A DNA stretch of 64,000 bases from Narthecium ossifragum (taxonomy: Eukaryota; Streptophyta; Magnoliopsida; Dioscoreales; Nartheciaceae): the NCBI GenBank assembly GCA_963920575.1, contig OY986972.1, positions 8,134,010-8,198,009 of the forward strand, read 5' to 3'. The position numbers and the translations under genes are program-made. Below are positions 35,681 to 46,627 of the stretch, piece after piece. The notes beneath the pieces were generated by a model that saw nothing but the letters and a program-made list of their open reading frames with translations, was not told where the DNA came from and made no database searches. Numbering within the stretch: position 1 is the first letter of the stretch; every line of letters begins with the position of its first letter.

Positions 35681-36390
35681 CCTTTGGCCCATTTATTCTA
35701 CACATTCCCTATGGTTATCACGCCTCGGTTAACAACATCCCTTATTCATAGGGCTCGACCCCACATATTGGTCTAATATATATAAGGGATATATGGAGCA
35801 TGCTATCATTTTGATATATATCATAACTTGCAAGAAACTTAGCAATTAGCTAAACATTTCATAAACATTGCATAAATATTTCAAATTCATGAAAAACTAG
35901 CATGTTAACTCAACTCATCGATAAAACAATTTTCCCCAAAAATCGGATCGAAAGAAACTTTGAAAACCACCAAGAAGGGCTAAGAATACTTCCTCTACCA
36001 GCTTGGGATCGATCCCAACCTTATTGGGATCTATCCCAACTTGGGTGGGATCGATCCCACTGATCAGGTGGATTCAGACCAATCACGTCGTAGATCACGA
36101 GATAAATCACCATAATTCGTATTAAAATCATAAAAATACAAAATAAATGGGATCTGAAAGTAGACTCAAAGATCTACAACTTTGGTGTTTAAGGTTCAAC
36201 GAGATTCCTCATCAATCAATGTTTAGGGATGAATGTAAGTGAGAGAGATAAGCTTAATCCAAAAAAATGACTTTAATCCCTCTTAACCCCTTATCCCCGT
36301 CCTTAACCCCGAACCAAATAGGGGCTAAAAGATTTCAGAACTTAAGTGGGTTATCTTGGAATGATTGGGAGAAGAAAGTAGCATGTCATG

Positions 36391-36534
36391 GGTGAAGAGG
36401 TGGCACCAACATATGTCTGGTAAATTTGAATTATCAATTTATTTATGAATTTTGGTTTCAATATTCCCTAACAAATTAACATCTCATTTACAGGCAAACT
36501 TAAAGGATTCATCCTATATCAATACCTCTATCCC
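36391..36534. other. Short unassigned spacer
   Basis: Nothing recognised between the Myb/SANT remnant and the MITE. Confidence 0.5.
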
Positions 36535-36842
36535 GAGTAATTTACATATTAGTGGTACTCCATGTTCTGTTTTGCATATCAGTGTCACTTTTGGTGTTTT
36601 TTTTGCATATTAATGACACTTTTACATGACATGATGAAATTACCCTTCACTTTTACGCTTTTACATATTAAATGAAGTTACGTAATAAGTGAATAAAGCT
36701 CGGAACAAGTGAATAAAGTTCCGCAACAAGTGAGGATAATTTTATCATGTCAAGTAAAAGTGCAATAAATATGCAACTAACAACGAAAGTGGCACCATAT
36801 TGCAAAAACCAACATGAAGTGTCACTAATATGCAAATTACTC
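36535..36842. mobile_element. MITE with long terminal inverted repeats
   Basis: GAGTAATTTACATATTAGTG on the left is matched by GAGTAATTTGCATATTAGTG on the other strand at the right. The similarity runs about 58 bp inwards, so the 308-bp element could fold into a long hairpin. The target duplication is uncertain; CTCTAT occurs near both ends but not directly adjoining. The superfamily is not assigned. Confidence 0.7.
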
Positions 36843-37611
36843 TCTCTATTCTTGACTACGACTATTTGACGATTGTTTGTGGAAGCAAACAAGCAAATGG
36901 GGAATGGGCGAAACATTTCCGGACCCCTCTCTCACTAATTCCACTACTTTCAATTATTCCACTTCTCAATCTGTGAATATTGGCCTCTCCTTTGAACAAT
37001 TTATAGTGAATGATGTTGAGGAGGCACAAAGTCCCGAAGCCACAACTTAGGCCAAGGAGGGTTCCTGTATGGTTGAAGAATATTGATGAAATAGAAACAA
37101 CAAAATCTACAATTGAAAAGATAGCCATTTCTTTACAACAATGAGCCCATGTATTCAATACCTTGAGGTATTGCCGATATATGTAAGATTTTAATTGCAA
37201 GGGGAAAAAAATTGAGTGGCTTTCATGATTGTTTGTTTCCCTTGGAGTAATTCAGCAGATTTAGCGTCATTAGTAATAGATATTTAGATTGTAGAATTTT
37301 CTGAGCCTTTACATAGTATTGAGATTGAGTGAATATACGTTATTAGTAAAAACTCACAAACTTATTCACTGAGCAAAAAAAAGTCTTTTGTTAGACAGTA
37401 TGTCAATTGCTTTTATTTAGTTGTGTTAGGCTAGTGTGTAAATTTTACAATGGTAACACGAGAGAGTTTTTAAAAGAATAAAAAGACATTCTTTTGCACG
37501 TCCTTACTCACCTCTCCAAGGTGTAAAATATATAATACGTCCTTTTATCTTTATACGAGGGTAAATTTTACCTATAACTTTTACATATTGTTTTGATATA
37601 TCAAATGTATC
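36843..37611. other. Unassigned AT-rich sequence
   Basis: Open frames are present on the minus strand but none looks like protein. No repeats or termini were recognised. Confidence 0.5.
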
Positions 37612-38150
37612 CGGCCATGTTTGGTCACCTCCTGCATTTGAAATGGGAATGTGAATTCCATCTAATGTGAAATTTAATTTGTTTGGTTGACAATTGGACT
37701 TGGAAATGGAAATGAGAGTTCCCTCAAATCCAGTGATTGAGGGAGCTCTGAATTCCCATGTTGGATATGGGAATCTAGCATTCCCTTACTTTTGGAACTC
37801 TGAAATATATTGAAATGTATTTCTTACCTTCACTAATAATAAACATCTTTTAATTGGATTAATAATAACCATTCATATGTCGATTTTATCCATCACTGAT
37901 AATAGCTACTTTTTTTGTTTAAATCTATCTATGTTTTAACTAATATACTTATGAGTTTATGCTATTAGAGAAAATGATATTTTGATCGTTTAATTCATAT
38001 CCTTATTCTGCTAGTATAAAACACTCGCAAACAACATTCCTCAATCTAATTTCTTATCATACCAAACGACTAACTCCCGTTCTCATTCATGTTCCCATTC
38101 TCATTCTCCTCCGGTTCAGGTTCCAATGGCAACCAAATGTGACTAGGAGG
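37612..38150. mobile_element. Candidate MITE, weak ends
   Basis: CATGTTTGGTCACC on the left and CACATTTGGTTGCC (reverse strand) on the right could be inverted ends, and both are followed by G/A-rich sequence with GGGAATG and GGGAAC. No convincing target duplication was found. Confidence 0.3.
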
Positions 38151-38395
38151 TCAGTACCACAGCCATAGGCGGAGCCATGGCAAAGGCTGTGGTGGGGTAC
38201 AGCCCAAGTCAAATTTTAGTAAATCTAGTCTAAACTAGTAATAACCCAAGCCTTAGCCCAACCCAGTAAGAGATTCTCAAGCCAGCCTAGCCCAGTAGGA
38301 GATTGCAATTGTTATTGGAGTCAAATCCGGTCGGACCCGTTAACGTATTAATCAACCCGTTATATTTAAGATCCATTAGCATTTTCATAACCTAA

Positions 38396-38903
<508 letters not shown>

Positions 38904-39374
38904 ATGATCACTGGAGTGTTTCTTGATCCAGGCGCTTTTGTATTTAGATTTCAGAATTAGAGTTCTTCTTGTTACCTTGTTGATGGCAAAATGGAATGAC
39001 TATGTTAAAGAAGCCATTGGAATTTAGATTTCAAGCTTCATGCCATATGCGGATATGCCCAGCAGAAATATGAAACTGATAGGGGTTCATTGTTTCATCA
39101 ATTATTTCCAAGTTCATGCCGGTATTTGACTGCATGGTTTGTATTCCGAAATATGTGGAATCAGCAAATTTGTTTCTTACGCTAATTTAATCCTTTTGTA
39201 CTTAGCATATGGATGTTCTGATTTCTTAATGTTTCTTATCTTTTCGATGGATATATGATGTTTTTTTGTTACATTATATTTGGTTTTATAGCTGACCAAA
39301 TATGCATCATTTAAAGGTTTTTGATTTGCATGTCAATAGTATATTCATGGGCTTTTGCATTGGCTATGCACATT

Positions 39375-39460
39375 TGTGCTGCCGTATGTTAAATTCTACT
39401 TTACTGCAATCAGCAGAATGGTTTATATGTGCTGCAGTATGTGAAATTCTACTTTACTGC
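39375..39460 (+). repeat. Short tandem duplication, period 53 bp
   Basis: TGTGCTGCCGTATGTTAAAT and TGTGCTGCAGTATGTGAAAT, both followed by TCTACTTTACTGC, start at 39375 and 39428. Part of the hAT interior. Confidence 0.7.
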
Positions 39461-39495
39461 TACTTGGTTGGGAATCTAGGTATGTAAGTTGATAG

Positions 39496-40125
39496 CGCTG
39501 GTGTTAGTGCTTCAAAAGTCTCATGAACTGGTAAAACCCCAAAAGGAATCTCATCATTGCTTGCATCATAAACATTGATAAGATGAGTATCATAAGCATT
39601 ATCATCAACATTAGGAGGCACTACCTCATTCACAAAATCATCAACCTCATCATAATATAAATCCATCAAAGAAGCTAGTTGTCCAATTCGGGCTTCTATA
39701 TTAGCTATTAATTGTGAATGACAATGTACAATTGGTGTTACTGTCTCAAAAGTCTCTAAATCGTTAAGAGTCCTTTCATCTAAAGATGGATCTACTTGTG
39801 CTTGTAGTTCAAAGGGACTGAGAGGCTCATACCAATCTTGGGATGGTGGGTATTGTGTTTGAGGAAGATAAGATGGTTGAAAACTAGGTGCCAAGTACTG
39901 GTCTGGTATGCTTGAATCTTGTGGTTGAACATTATGATGATAGTAACCTTGGAATTGCCAATAAGGGTACGGATGATCACTCAAATCCGGATCATAGGTG
40001 TATGAATGCGAATCATATGTCGGGTTTTAGCAATAATATGTATCATTAACATAAGCGGGTGCATAATTAGATGGTAAAAAGTAATCGTTCAACGTGGCAC
40101 CCAGTGGTATATAATTATCGGCCAT
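39496..40125 (-). pseudogene. gag-region frame of the collapsed Athila relative
   Basis: Starts MADNYIPLGATLNDYFLPSN at 40125, meets an in-frame TAA at 40029-40027, then continues SDHPYPYWQFQGYYHHN to the element end. Rich in Tyr, Pro and Gln, then acidic. Placed as gag region because it follows the primer site; I recognise no domain. Confidence 0.55.
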
Positions 40126-40420
40126 GTATAAAAAATTAATTAAACAAGGACCAAGCAAAAAGTTAGAAATACGTTACAAGGGGTTGGTCCAAGCACGAGA
40201 CGTCTGTCGTCGACCGTAGACCGTTGATTCTCCTCACGTGGGCGTCTCCTAGCAACAAGAAGATAGAGCAATGTAAGTACGAATCTCTTTTCTTTTCTTT
40301 TTTTCTTTTTTTTGATATATGAAACAAAATTTAAACTAGCGATATTTATAAGGAATATTAGACTAAGCAAAGCAATTCAATCATCTCCTATAGCACTCCC
40401 CGACAATGGCGCCAAAATTT

Positions 40421-42426
40421 TGATAGTTCTTGAAAAGTGTCGTGGCTTAACAAGTCTATTCAAAATTACAAATTTATAATCAAACTACTAACTAACTACT
40501 TTAGGGGGTAGATAGCAGTGAGTCTGAGTGGAATCCACAGGGAATGCGTAGGAAAGTAATTAAACTACTAAACTCAATCTAAGTATTCCTACCAATAAGT
40601 TGAGAAAAGATTCAGAATTGGAATTAAACTAACTTTATACTAAATGATTTATAAATGCAAGTAAAGGTACCAGGGAATTCTTAATCAATAACTAGGATTC
40701 TACCAAGTCTTCCTAGGATTAGAACGAGCTAACCAAATTGAATGGTTTTCCTAATGATTGAGAGGTGAATGGCTAGTTCTCCCTATCACTCAACAAGTTC
40801 TTGTTAGGATCCCTTGTCGGTGAGAGCAATTATCTAAAAGTCAGTGACCTAATGATCAGTTATGATCACTGCTAATGAATCCTCTGATCAGGATGAATTC
40901 ATCGCAAGAAAATAGTATAATATGGATTTAGGTGTAAGATCAAGATGGTTCTAGTACCTTGAGGTTGCCAAATAGAATGTATCAAGGATTAGCAGTTACC
41001 CTAGTGGTTCTAGCACTAGCGTAGTGGTTCTAGCACTACGAAATCCCTAATCTTGAATTAAGATGAATAACGGATTAAGAGTTGGTCATAATGGTTCTAG
41101 CATTATTTGTAATGGTCCTAACATCACAAGACTCTTAATCTCGATAAGAAAATCCTCACATCCATGGTTCTAGCATAAATGTTTTGATGATAATCTCTAA
41201 TCTCAAGCCTTAACATGCTCAAGACCTAGATGTAGGGCATAAAGGAACAAATCATTCATCCACTAATAATAAAATCATACCAAGTTCATAAAAAAATTAA
41301 GATCAATCCATACAAACCATTCAAAGAGGTATACGAGCCCTAAATCTTAGGAATCCCTAATAGAAACCCTAGTTACATTATAAGAATCCCATGGTAAAAA
41401 GTTTAGCTACTCATCTTTTGAGTTTGATCCGTGGATGAAGGTTGATGAAGCTTTTCCGTCATGGATATCCTCCCAAAAGATTCTAAAAAGAAAAGTTAAA
41501 AAGAGAAAAAAGAAAGTAATAAAGAGTGCTCCCTCTCCTTGGCCTCCAAGCAGCCAAGAGAGAGTCTAGAGAGCCCCCCTAAGAGAGGAACAAGAGCCAC
41601 CCCAAACACCCTAGAATATGCTTATTTATAGCTTAGGAACATCCCTCTCCCAGATTAGATTTTGGCCGTTGATTTTCTTCACTGGCAATCAAATGATCGA
41701 TCCTTCCATGTATGAAGATCGATTGTTTGTCTTCAATTGGTAGACACGCCCGTAAAGGATCGATCATTCACATAGGAGATGATCGATCCTTCCCTTGTGT
41801 GATTGATCACGCCCGATCCTTTGAATTGGTGCTCTCTGTCACTATTGTCGTTCATAAATGATCGATCATTAAGGGGTGATGATCGATCATTTGAACCCAA
41901 AAAACTGGCTGCGTCCGAGTATGGTCGATCATTCAAAAGGGAATGATCATTCAAAAGGGAATGATCGATCATGTAAAATATGGCTTTTTGTCGCCTCTAC
42001 TACAGTGCAAGGATCGATCCTTTAGGGGAGGATGATCCATCCTTCTGTTCTGCGTATTTACTCGTTTGCCTTTCAGACTGCGTCATTGGTACAAACAATG
42101 TTGTAACTTCTTCTAGGAAACTCAGAATCACAAACCGTAAGATTTTCCAGAAATTAGACTTCAAGAGCTTTCCAACCATATATGGAACATCATCTGTTTC
42201 TTCTTGAGTAGGTACAGTTTTAATCTTCAAAGCTAACTCATCTTCGTTCCTTTGCTCCTTTGCTCCTAGCAGGTTCTTTATTTATTCGTTTTAGCACCAA
42301 ACCTGATTTAATATTCATTGAAGGCTCTTATACCTGAAATACATCATAGACTATCAAAATAGCATTGCTCGGAGACTAACAAGATATCGTTAAAAGGGCG
42401 ATTTGTGCACTTTTCACGCGTTATCA
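40421..42426 (-). repeat. LTR of the collapsed Athila relative
   Basis: 2006 bp, TGATAGTTC to GTTATCA. On the minus strand a TATA box GCTATAAATAAGC is at about 41620-41632. Confidence 0.7.
41696..42030 (-). promoter_or_regulatory. ATGATCGATC palindrome cluster upstream of the LTR TATA box
   Basis: About nine GATCGATC-centred motifs (ATGATCGATCAT, AAGGATCGATCC and variants) in 335 bp, ending some 65 bp upstream of the TATA box in the sense of transcription. Same place as the CCGATCGATCGG cluster in the Athila LTR but with different flanking bases. Confidence 0.55.
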
Positions 42427-42579
42427 CAAGTCTAACTTTGATGGATATATGTTAGGTTACTTGTTTTCGCTATCTTGCAAATAAATGATTAAATATGCAT
42501 ACATATGATTTGATGTCTTCTATAATTATATGTGTGCTAATGACTACAGATATATCACTTGAATAGGTTATAAATTACA

Positions 42580-44480
42580 ATGGAAACTCAAGGACGAAGG
42601 GGAAAGAAAACTATTTTTTCATTCTTTAAACAAAGGGAACATACATCAACAAGTGAGGAGCATGCTCCATCCAATGTTGACATCGCACATCCTAATAGTG
42701 ACCAACGCCCTCCCAAATCTCAAAGAGTTGAAATTGATATTAATTCTCTTGAACGGGATCTAGGTTTACATATTCCAATATGGGAATATTATGTAAATCA
42801 AAGAGATGAAATCAGACGAGCTTATATCAAAATGGGGCCCTATCAACCTGTTATGTATGAGTATCCAACAACCTTATCAGGACAATAGAATCGTTGATTT
42901 CAAAGTTCTTGGTTTAAGCGATTTCCTTGGTTAGAGTACTCTCCTTCAAAAGATGCAGCATTCTGCTTTCGATGTTATCTTTTTGAAAATAAGAATGCTC
43001 GTCATACTACATTAACTACTGAAGGATTTAAAAGTTGGAAGAGAGTTAATGATGGAGTTAGATGTCCTTTTTTGAGATTGTGCATATCACAGATACCACT
43101 TCTTTGACACTTAGGAAAGAAATTTCTTATGTTCTCAGCCGATGTGACTTACAGATCTGCAATATGCGAGGTCAAAGGTATGACGGTGCTAGCAATATGT
43201 GTGGCACATGGAATGGATTACATGCCTTGTTTTTAAAGGATTGTTCATCGACTACAACTAGCTTTGGTCACGGTTGCTGAGAAGGAGATTTCTATTTGGA
43301 TGTTTTTTTCAAAACTAACTTCTATTGTTAATCTTATTAGTGCTTCTCTGAAACGTCATAACGAGTTACATTCTGCTCAAGCTATTGAAATTGCACATAT
43401 GGTAGCTACTGGTGAACGAGAGACTGGTAGAGGGGCTAAATCAAGTTGGCACTTTGCATCAGGCTAGAACTACTCGTTGGAGTTCTCATTTTGATTCTAT
43501 TTGCAGATTAGTAGATATGTATAGCACTGTGATTACAATATTTGAACACATAGTGAATGAGGTATCTACTAACTCTATACGTGGGGAAGCCAGTGGTTCT
43601 TTAATTGTGATGAGATCCTTTGACTTCGTGTCCATCTTGTACTTAATGCATAAAATCATGGCAATTACAGATTTGCTTTGTCGAGTCTTACAACACAAGT
43701 CTCTAGACATTTTGAATGCAATTGATCTTGTCTCATCTACCAAAGAATTGCTTCAAACTTTGAGAGCAGAAGGTTATCATACTCTCATGACACATGTGAA
43801 ATCAGTTTGTGCAAAATATGATATTGAGATACATGAAATGAATGCTTTATATAAAGGGGCTACGAGTCGTTCATGTCGGCAAAGAGATTCTATCACAGTC
43901 GATCACCACTATCGCATTGACATATTTAATGTTGCAATAGATTTTCAAGTGGAAGAGCTAAATAGTAGATTCAATGATGGGGCAGTGGAACTTCTTAAGC
44001 TTAGCTCTGCTTTTGGAACCTAAAGACAACTTTAAGATATTTGATGTTGATCAGATTTACAGTCTTGCTGAGAAGTTTTATCCTGCTGATTTCAGTGAAC
44101 AAGAATTACATTATTTGAGAAGTCAATTGGAGCATTATAAGGTTGATATAGTTTGTCATGATGCGAGGTTTCATAATATGTCAACTATTTCTGAACTTTG
44201 TCGAAGATTAGTTGAGACAAATAAGTCTCAGCACTATAATCTAATCGACAGGTTGATTCGTCTTGTTTTAACTCTTCATGTTACCACTGCAACAACAGAA
44301 CGAGCATTTTCAGCTATGAAGCATGTTAAAGCTGTTCTTCGTAATAGAATGGAAGATGAGTCCTTAGCAGATTCTATGGTTGTCTACATTGAACGAGAGC
44401 TTGTCGAAAATATCGATTTTGATTCCATAATTGATGAGTTCTATTCTCTAAAGAACCGCAGGGCACAACTTAAAAAACAT
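42580..44480 (+). pseudogene. hAT transposase, ZMYM1-like, broken
   Basis: Begins METQGRRGKKTIFSFFKQRE, then a TTF-type zinc-finger region (DAAFCFRCYLFENKNARHTT). A deletion joins KSWKRVNDGV directly to the middle of the catalytic region (HITDTTSLTLRKEISYVLSR), removing the first part of the DUF4371 domain and probably the first catalytic Asp. Later pieces in shifted frames give GQRYDGASNM, TRWSSHFDSICRL and GEASGSLIVMRSFDF. The C-terminal dimerisation domain is clear (HVTTATTERAFSAMKHVKA, then NRMEDESLADSMVVYIE). Stops and at least three frame changes show it is dead. Confidence 0.88.
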
Positions 44481-44779
44481 TTTTTAAAAAAGGTATGCAC
44501 TTTTTTTTTCTTTTTTTGTGAACAAGAAATATTTTTAGAAGTATTTATGTGTGTTTATCTTTTTTTTATTGCTCGATTGTTGTTTTAGCATAGCAAATCG
44601 TGTTGTATAGTTTGCAATTTTAATTGAAAAATGTTTGCTAGCCAACTTCACTTAAGTTGGCTATCAGCCAACCTCACGTGGCTAGCCTGGATTGCAGACA
44701 CGTGGCAATCCAGGTTATGAAATCGATGGTGCAAATGTGCTTCACCGCTTCACCCACCTTTAGTTGTCTAAGCCACATC

Positions 44780-45180
44780 AATGCCCACTTTATCGGCAAG
44801 CGGAACCCCGCCGTGAAGCCCGTCTACACATGGGTCCAGGCCATTGTCGTCCTCTTCGGCAACAGCCAACTTTATCTCGGCGCCGAGAAGACGGCCTCCT
44901 GGGACGACGATGTCGACCGCTTGGCGATTGCGTTGGACGGAGAACGCGTGGTTCTTCCCGCCAAAGATGGTGCCAAGTGGCAGTCATCGACCGGACCGGT
45001 TGTTACTGTCGTCAGACCCACTGACACCAATGTGGTAACGGTGGAGATTGACGGCTTGTTCAAGATTTGCGCACAGGTTATCCCGATCGCAGACGAGGAT
45101 TCTCGGATCCACAAGTATGGCATCACCGCCGATGACTGCTTTGCCCACCTCGAGCTGAGCTTCAAGTTCCACTCGCTTAT
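44780..45180 (+). pseudogene. Root-cap-family protein fragment in the Pack-MULE
   Basis: Reads INAHFIGKRNPAVKPVYTWV, then LFGNSQLYLGAEKTASWDDD, then HKYGITADDCFAHLELSFKF. This is the central part of the plant root-cap/late-embryogenesis-like family. It ends abruptly at HSL, where the PP2C-derived sequence starts. The frame is open from 44657 to 45406, so a fusion transcript is conceivable. The family's biochemical role is not established. Confidence 0.75.
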
Positions 45181-45682
45181 AAAACGCCGGCCTCAACGAC
45201 ACGGCGTCCTCCATCTCCCTCGTCCGGCCAGAGACGGCCACGGAACCAAACGGCGGAGGCGGCCGTCCCATCAACGTCGTGGCGGAGGACGTCGGAGGCT
45301 TCACCCACCTTTCGAGATTTATGTGAGATCCGGCGTGGCCGTCAAAGACGGTGAAGTAGTGGAACGGCGGAGCGCCGTCCGGCTTATAAAACGCTGGCCT
45401 CAGTGACACGGCGTCCTCCATCTCCCTCATTCGGCCAAAGATGGCCACGGAACTGAACGGCGGAGGCGGCCGTCCCATCGACGTCGTGGCGGAGGACGTC
45501 GAGGTGATCGGCACCGCCTCCGCCGTCGAAGCTTCAGCGGACGAATTAGGTGGGATTGGCGCCGCCTCCCCAACGACCACAGTAGCCGCGAGCGGCCACA
45601 TAACTATCCTTCGGCGCCGCTCCTCGCGGCATTCTCCCTCCGAGCCGTAGTCCTCCGGCATCTTCACGCATACATCCGCCAT
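45160..45682 (-). pseudogene. Protein phosphatase 2C N-terminal fragment in the Pack-MULE, partly duplicated
   Basis: On the minus strand MADVCVKMPEDYGSEGECRE begins at 45682, followed by an Arg-rich stretch, an Ala/Thr-rich linker, GRMREMEDAVSLRPAFY and FHYFTVFDGHAGSH. REMEDA and the FDGH metal-ligand motif are diagnostic for the start of the PP2C catalytic core. A second copy, GRTREMEDAVSLRPAFYK, follows at 45285-45170. The duplicated stretch of about 120 bp starts at 45176 and 45383, period 207. The rest of the phosphatase is absent, so it is not an active enzyme. Confidence 0.8.
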
Positions 45683-46232
45683 CACGTGCCTCTGGCCGTC
45701 TGATTCACCGGCGATCCCCAAGAGATCATCTCCGTTTTGTGGTGGTATGGGAGAAAGCGGAAGGGAGGGCAACCACGTGGGTGAAGCTTCCGACGTCATG
45801 CAACTATGTCCTCCGCTAATCGAATCAAAATTTGGATTGCCACGTGTCGGTAATCTAGATAGCCACCTAAGGTTGGCTGATAGCCAATTAAAGGCAAGTT
45901 GGCTATATATCACGGCTCATTTTAATTGGTAATTCTCAATTAACTACATTTTTGCAGGAATACCCGGCCGAGGTTTCAGTTTATTGTCATGAAAAAAAAG
46001 AAATACAGGTTAGGAATGAAATGATATTGTATTCATTTTCTTTTATTCGAAATGTCTTGAGTATCAGATATCCTAGGAAGAAATAGTATTCATTGCTTTT
46101 CGATAAACTTTCTAGACCTCTTACAAGTGTAATTACATCTACCAAATTAAGTAGATAAATCGGTGATATTTTTTCCCTATAGCTTTAATAAGCTGGATAG
46201 AAAAAATTACCGGCTCCGCCCTTGACCACAGC

Positions 46233-46627
46233 TTCACAAGTTGGAGACGTAAACTTTGCTTTGCACGAGAAGAACGATGAAAAAAAATTCAAACACGCAG
46301 CTTTAATAGAATCTCTGCATCCAGTCAGACCAATCACACCATGCCACGTATATCTATTACTGCATTACTCGCGGGAAAAAGATTTGGACCACAAACATTT
46401 GTTTGGCAGGGGTTGCTACCAATCTCCCCGGGCTAACTCAACATCTCAAAGGAAAGCAAAAAAGTGCTCCTTTCTCTTTCCTTTCCTTCTTGGATCTCTA
46501 TTTCCTCCAAAAAAACCAATCTTTTCTTCTTTTCCGTCAGCACCTTTGCTGAAGGAAGAGATCCAATCTTCAAAAAGTCGTCTTTTATTTTGGGGATTTT
46601 GATCCTGTTCTGGTTTCATTCTTGGTG
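46233..46627 (+). promoter_or_regulatory. RbcX proximal upstream region and 5' leader
   Basis: 395 bp between the hAT duplication and the RbcX start codon. It contains CACACCATGCCACG and a pyrimidine-rich leader (46440-46615). No clear TATA box was identified. Sequences further upstream are separated by 8 kb of hAT. Confidence 0.5.

Larger units (their letters stand above)
32778..36325. mobile_element. PIF/Harbinger-type non-autonomous element containing a solo LTR
   Basis: The left end reads GCCCCCGTTTGATTCGGGG then TTAAGGGG; the right end on the other strand reads GCCCCTATTTGGTTCGGGG then TTAAGG. TAA flanks both sides (32775-32777 and 36326-36328). Without the solo LTR it is about 1.1 kb and has no transposase. 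The right arm contains GGGATCGATCCC palindromes (36005-36061). Confidence 0.78.
32590..36390 (+). pseudogene. Myb/SANT-like domain coding remnant, split by a Harbinger-type element
   Basis: The frame at 32590-32774 reads AELAKYRKVDNHFKS, then NNHLKHLMAKWTSTK. After the inserted element (32778-36325) it continues from 36329 as RFQNLSGLSWNDWEKKVACH and stops. The joined sequence matches the trihelix-like Myb/SANT-like domain found in plant proteins of unknown role and in PIF/Harbinger accessory proteins. An upstream frame (32505-32612) is out of register. Whether this was a host gene or part of another transposon cannot be decided. Confidence 0.5.
39490..42426 (-). mobile_element. Collapsed Athila-related retrotransposon
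   Basis: An LTR (40421-42426) is followed on the minus strand by a tRNA-Asp-type primer site (TGGCGCCATTGTCGGGG, about 40396-40412) and a gag-like frame. The other end begins TGATAG, the first six bases of the LTR, and flanks are TAAGT (39485-39489) and CAAGT (42427-42431). This suggests the 3' LTR shrank to six bases by a deletion reaching into gag. A 130-bp LTR block (about 42100-42230) closely matches the Athila LTR at 17860-17985. Confidence 0.62.
44627..45918. mobile_element. Pack-MULE with captured host gene fragments
   Basis: Terminal inverted repeats of about 75 bp: AGCCAACTT...TTGGCTATCAGCCAACC then GACACGTGGCAATCCA is seen at the left and, reverse-complemented, at the right. A 10-bp duplication ATTTTAATTG flanks it (44617-44626 and 45919-45928). 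The interior is GC-rich, unlike the AT-rich hAT around it, and consists of fragments of a root-cap-family gene and a PP2C gene in opposite orientations. No transposase is present. Confidence 0.88.

Noticed and set aside
44872..45165. Minus-strand frames opposite the root-cap fragment
   Set aside because: Shadow frames of GC-rich captured sequence; only the plus frame has family motifs.
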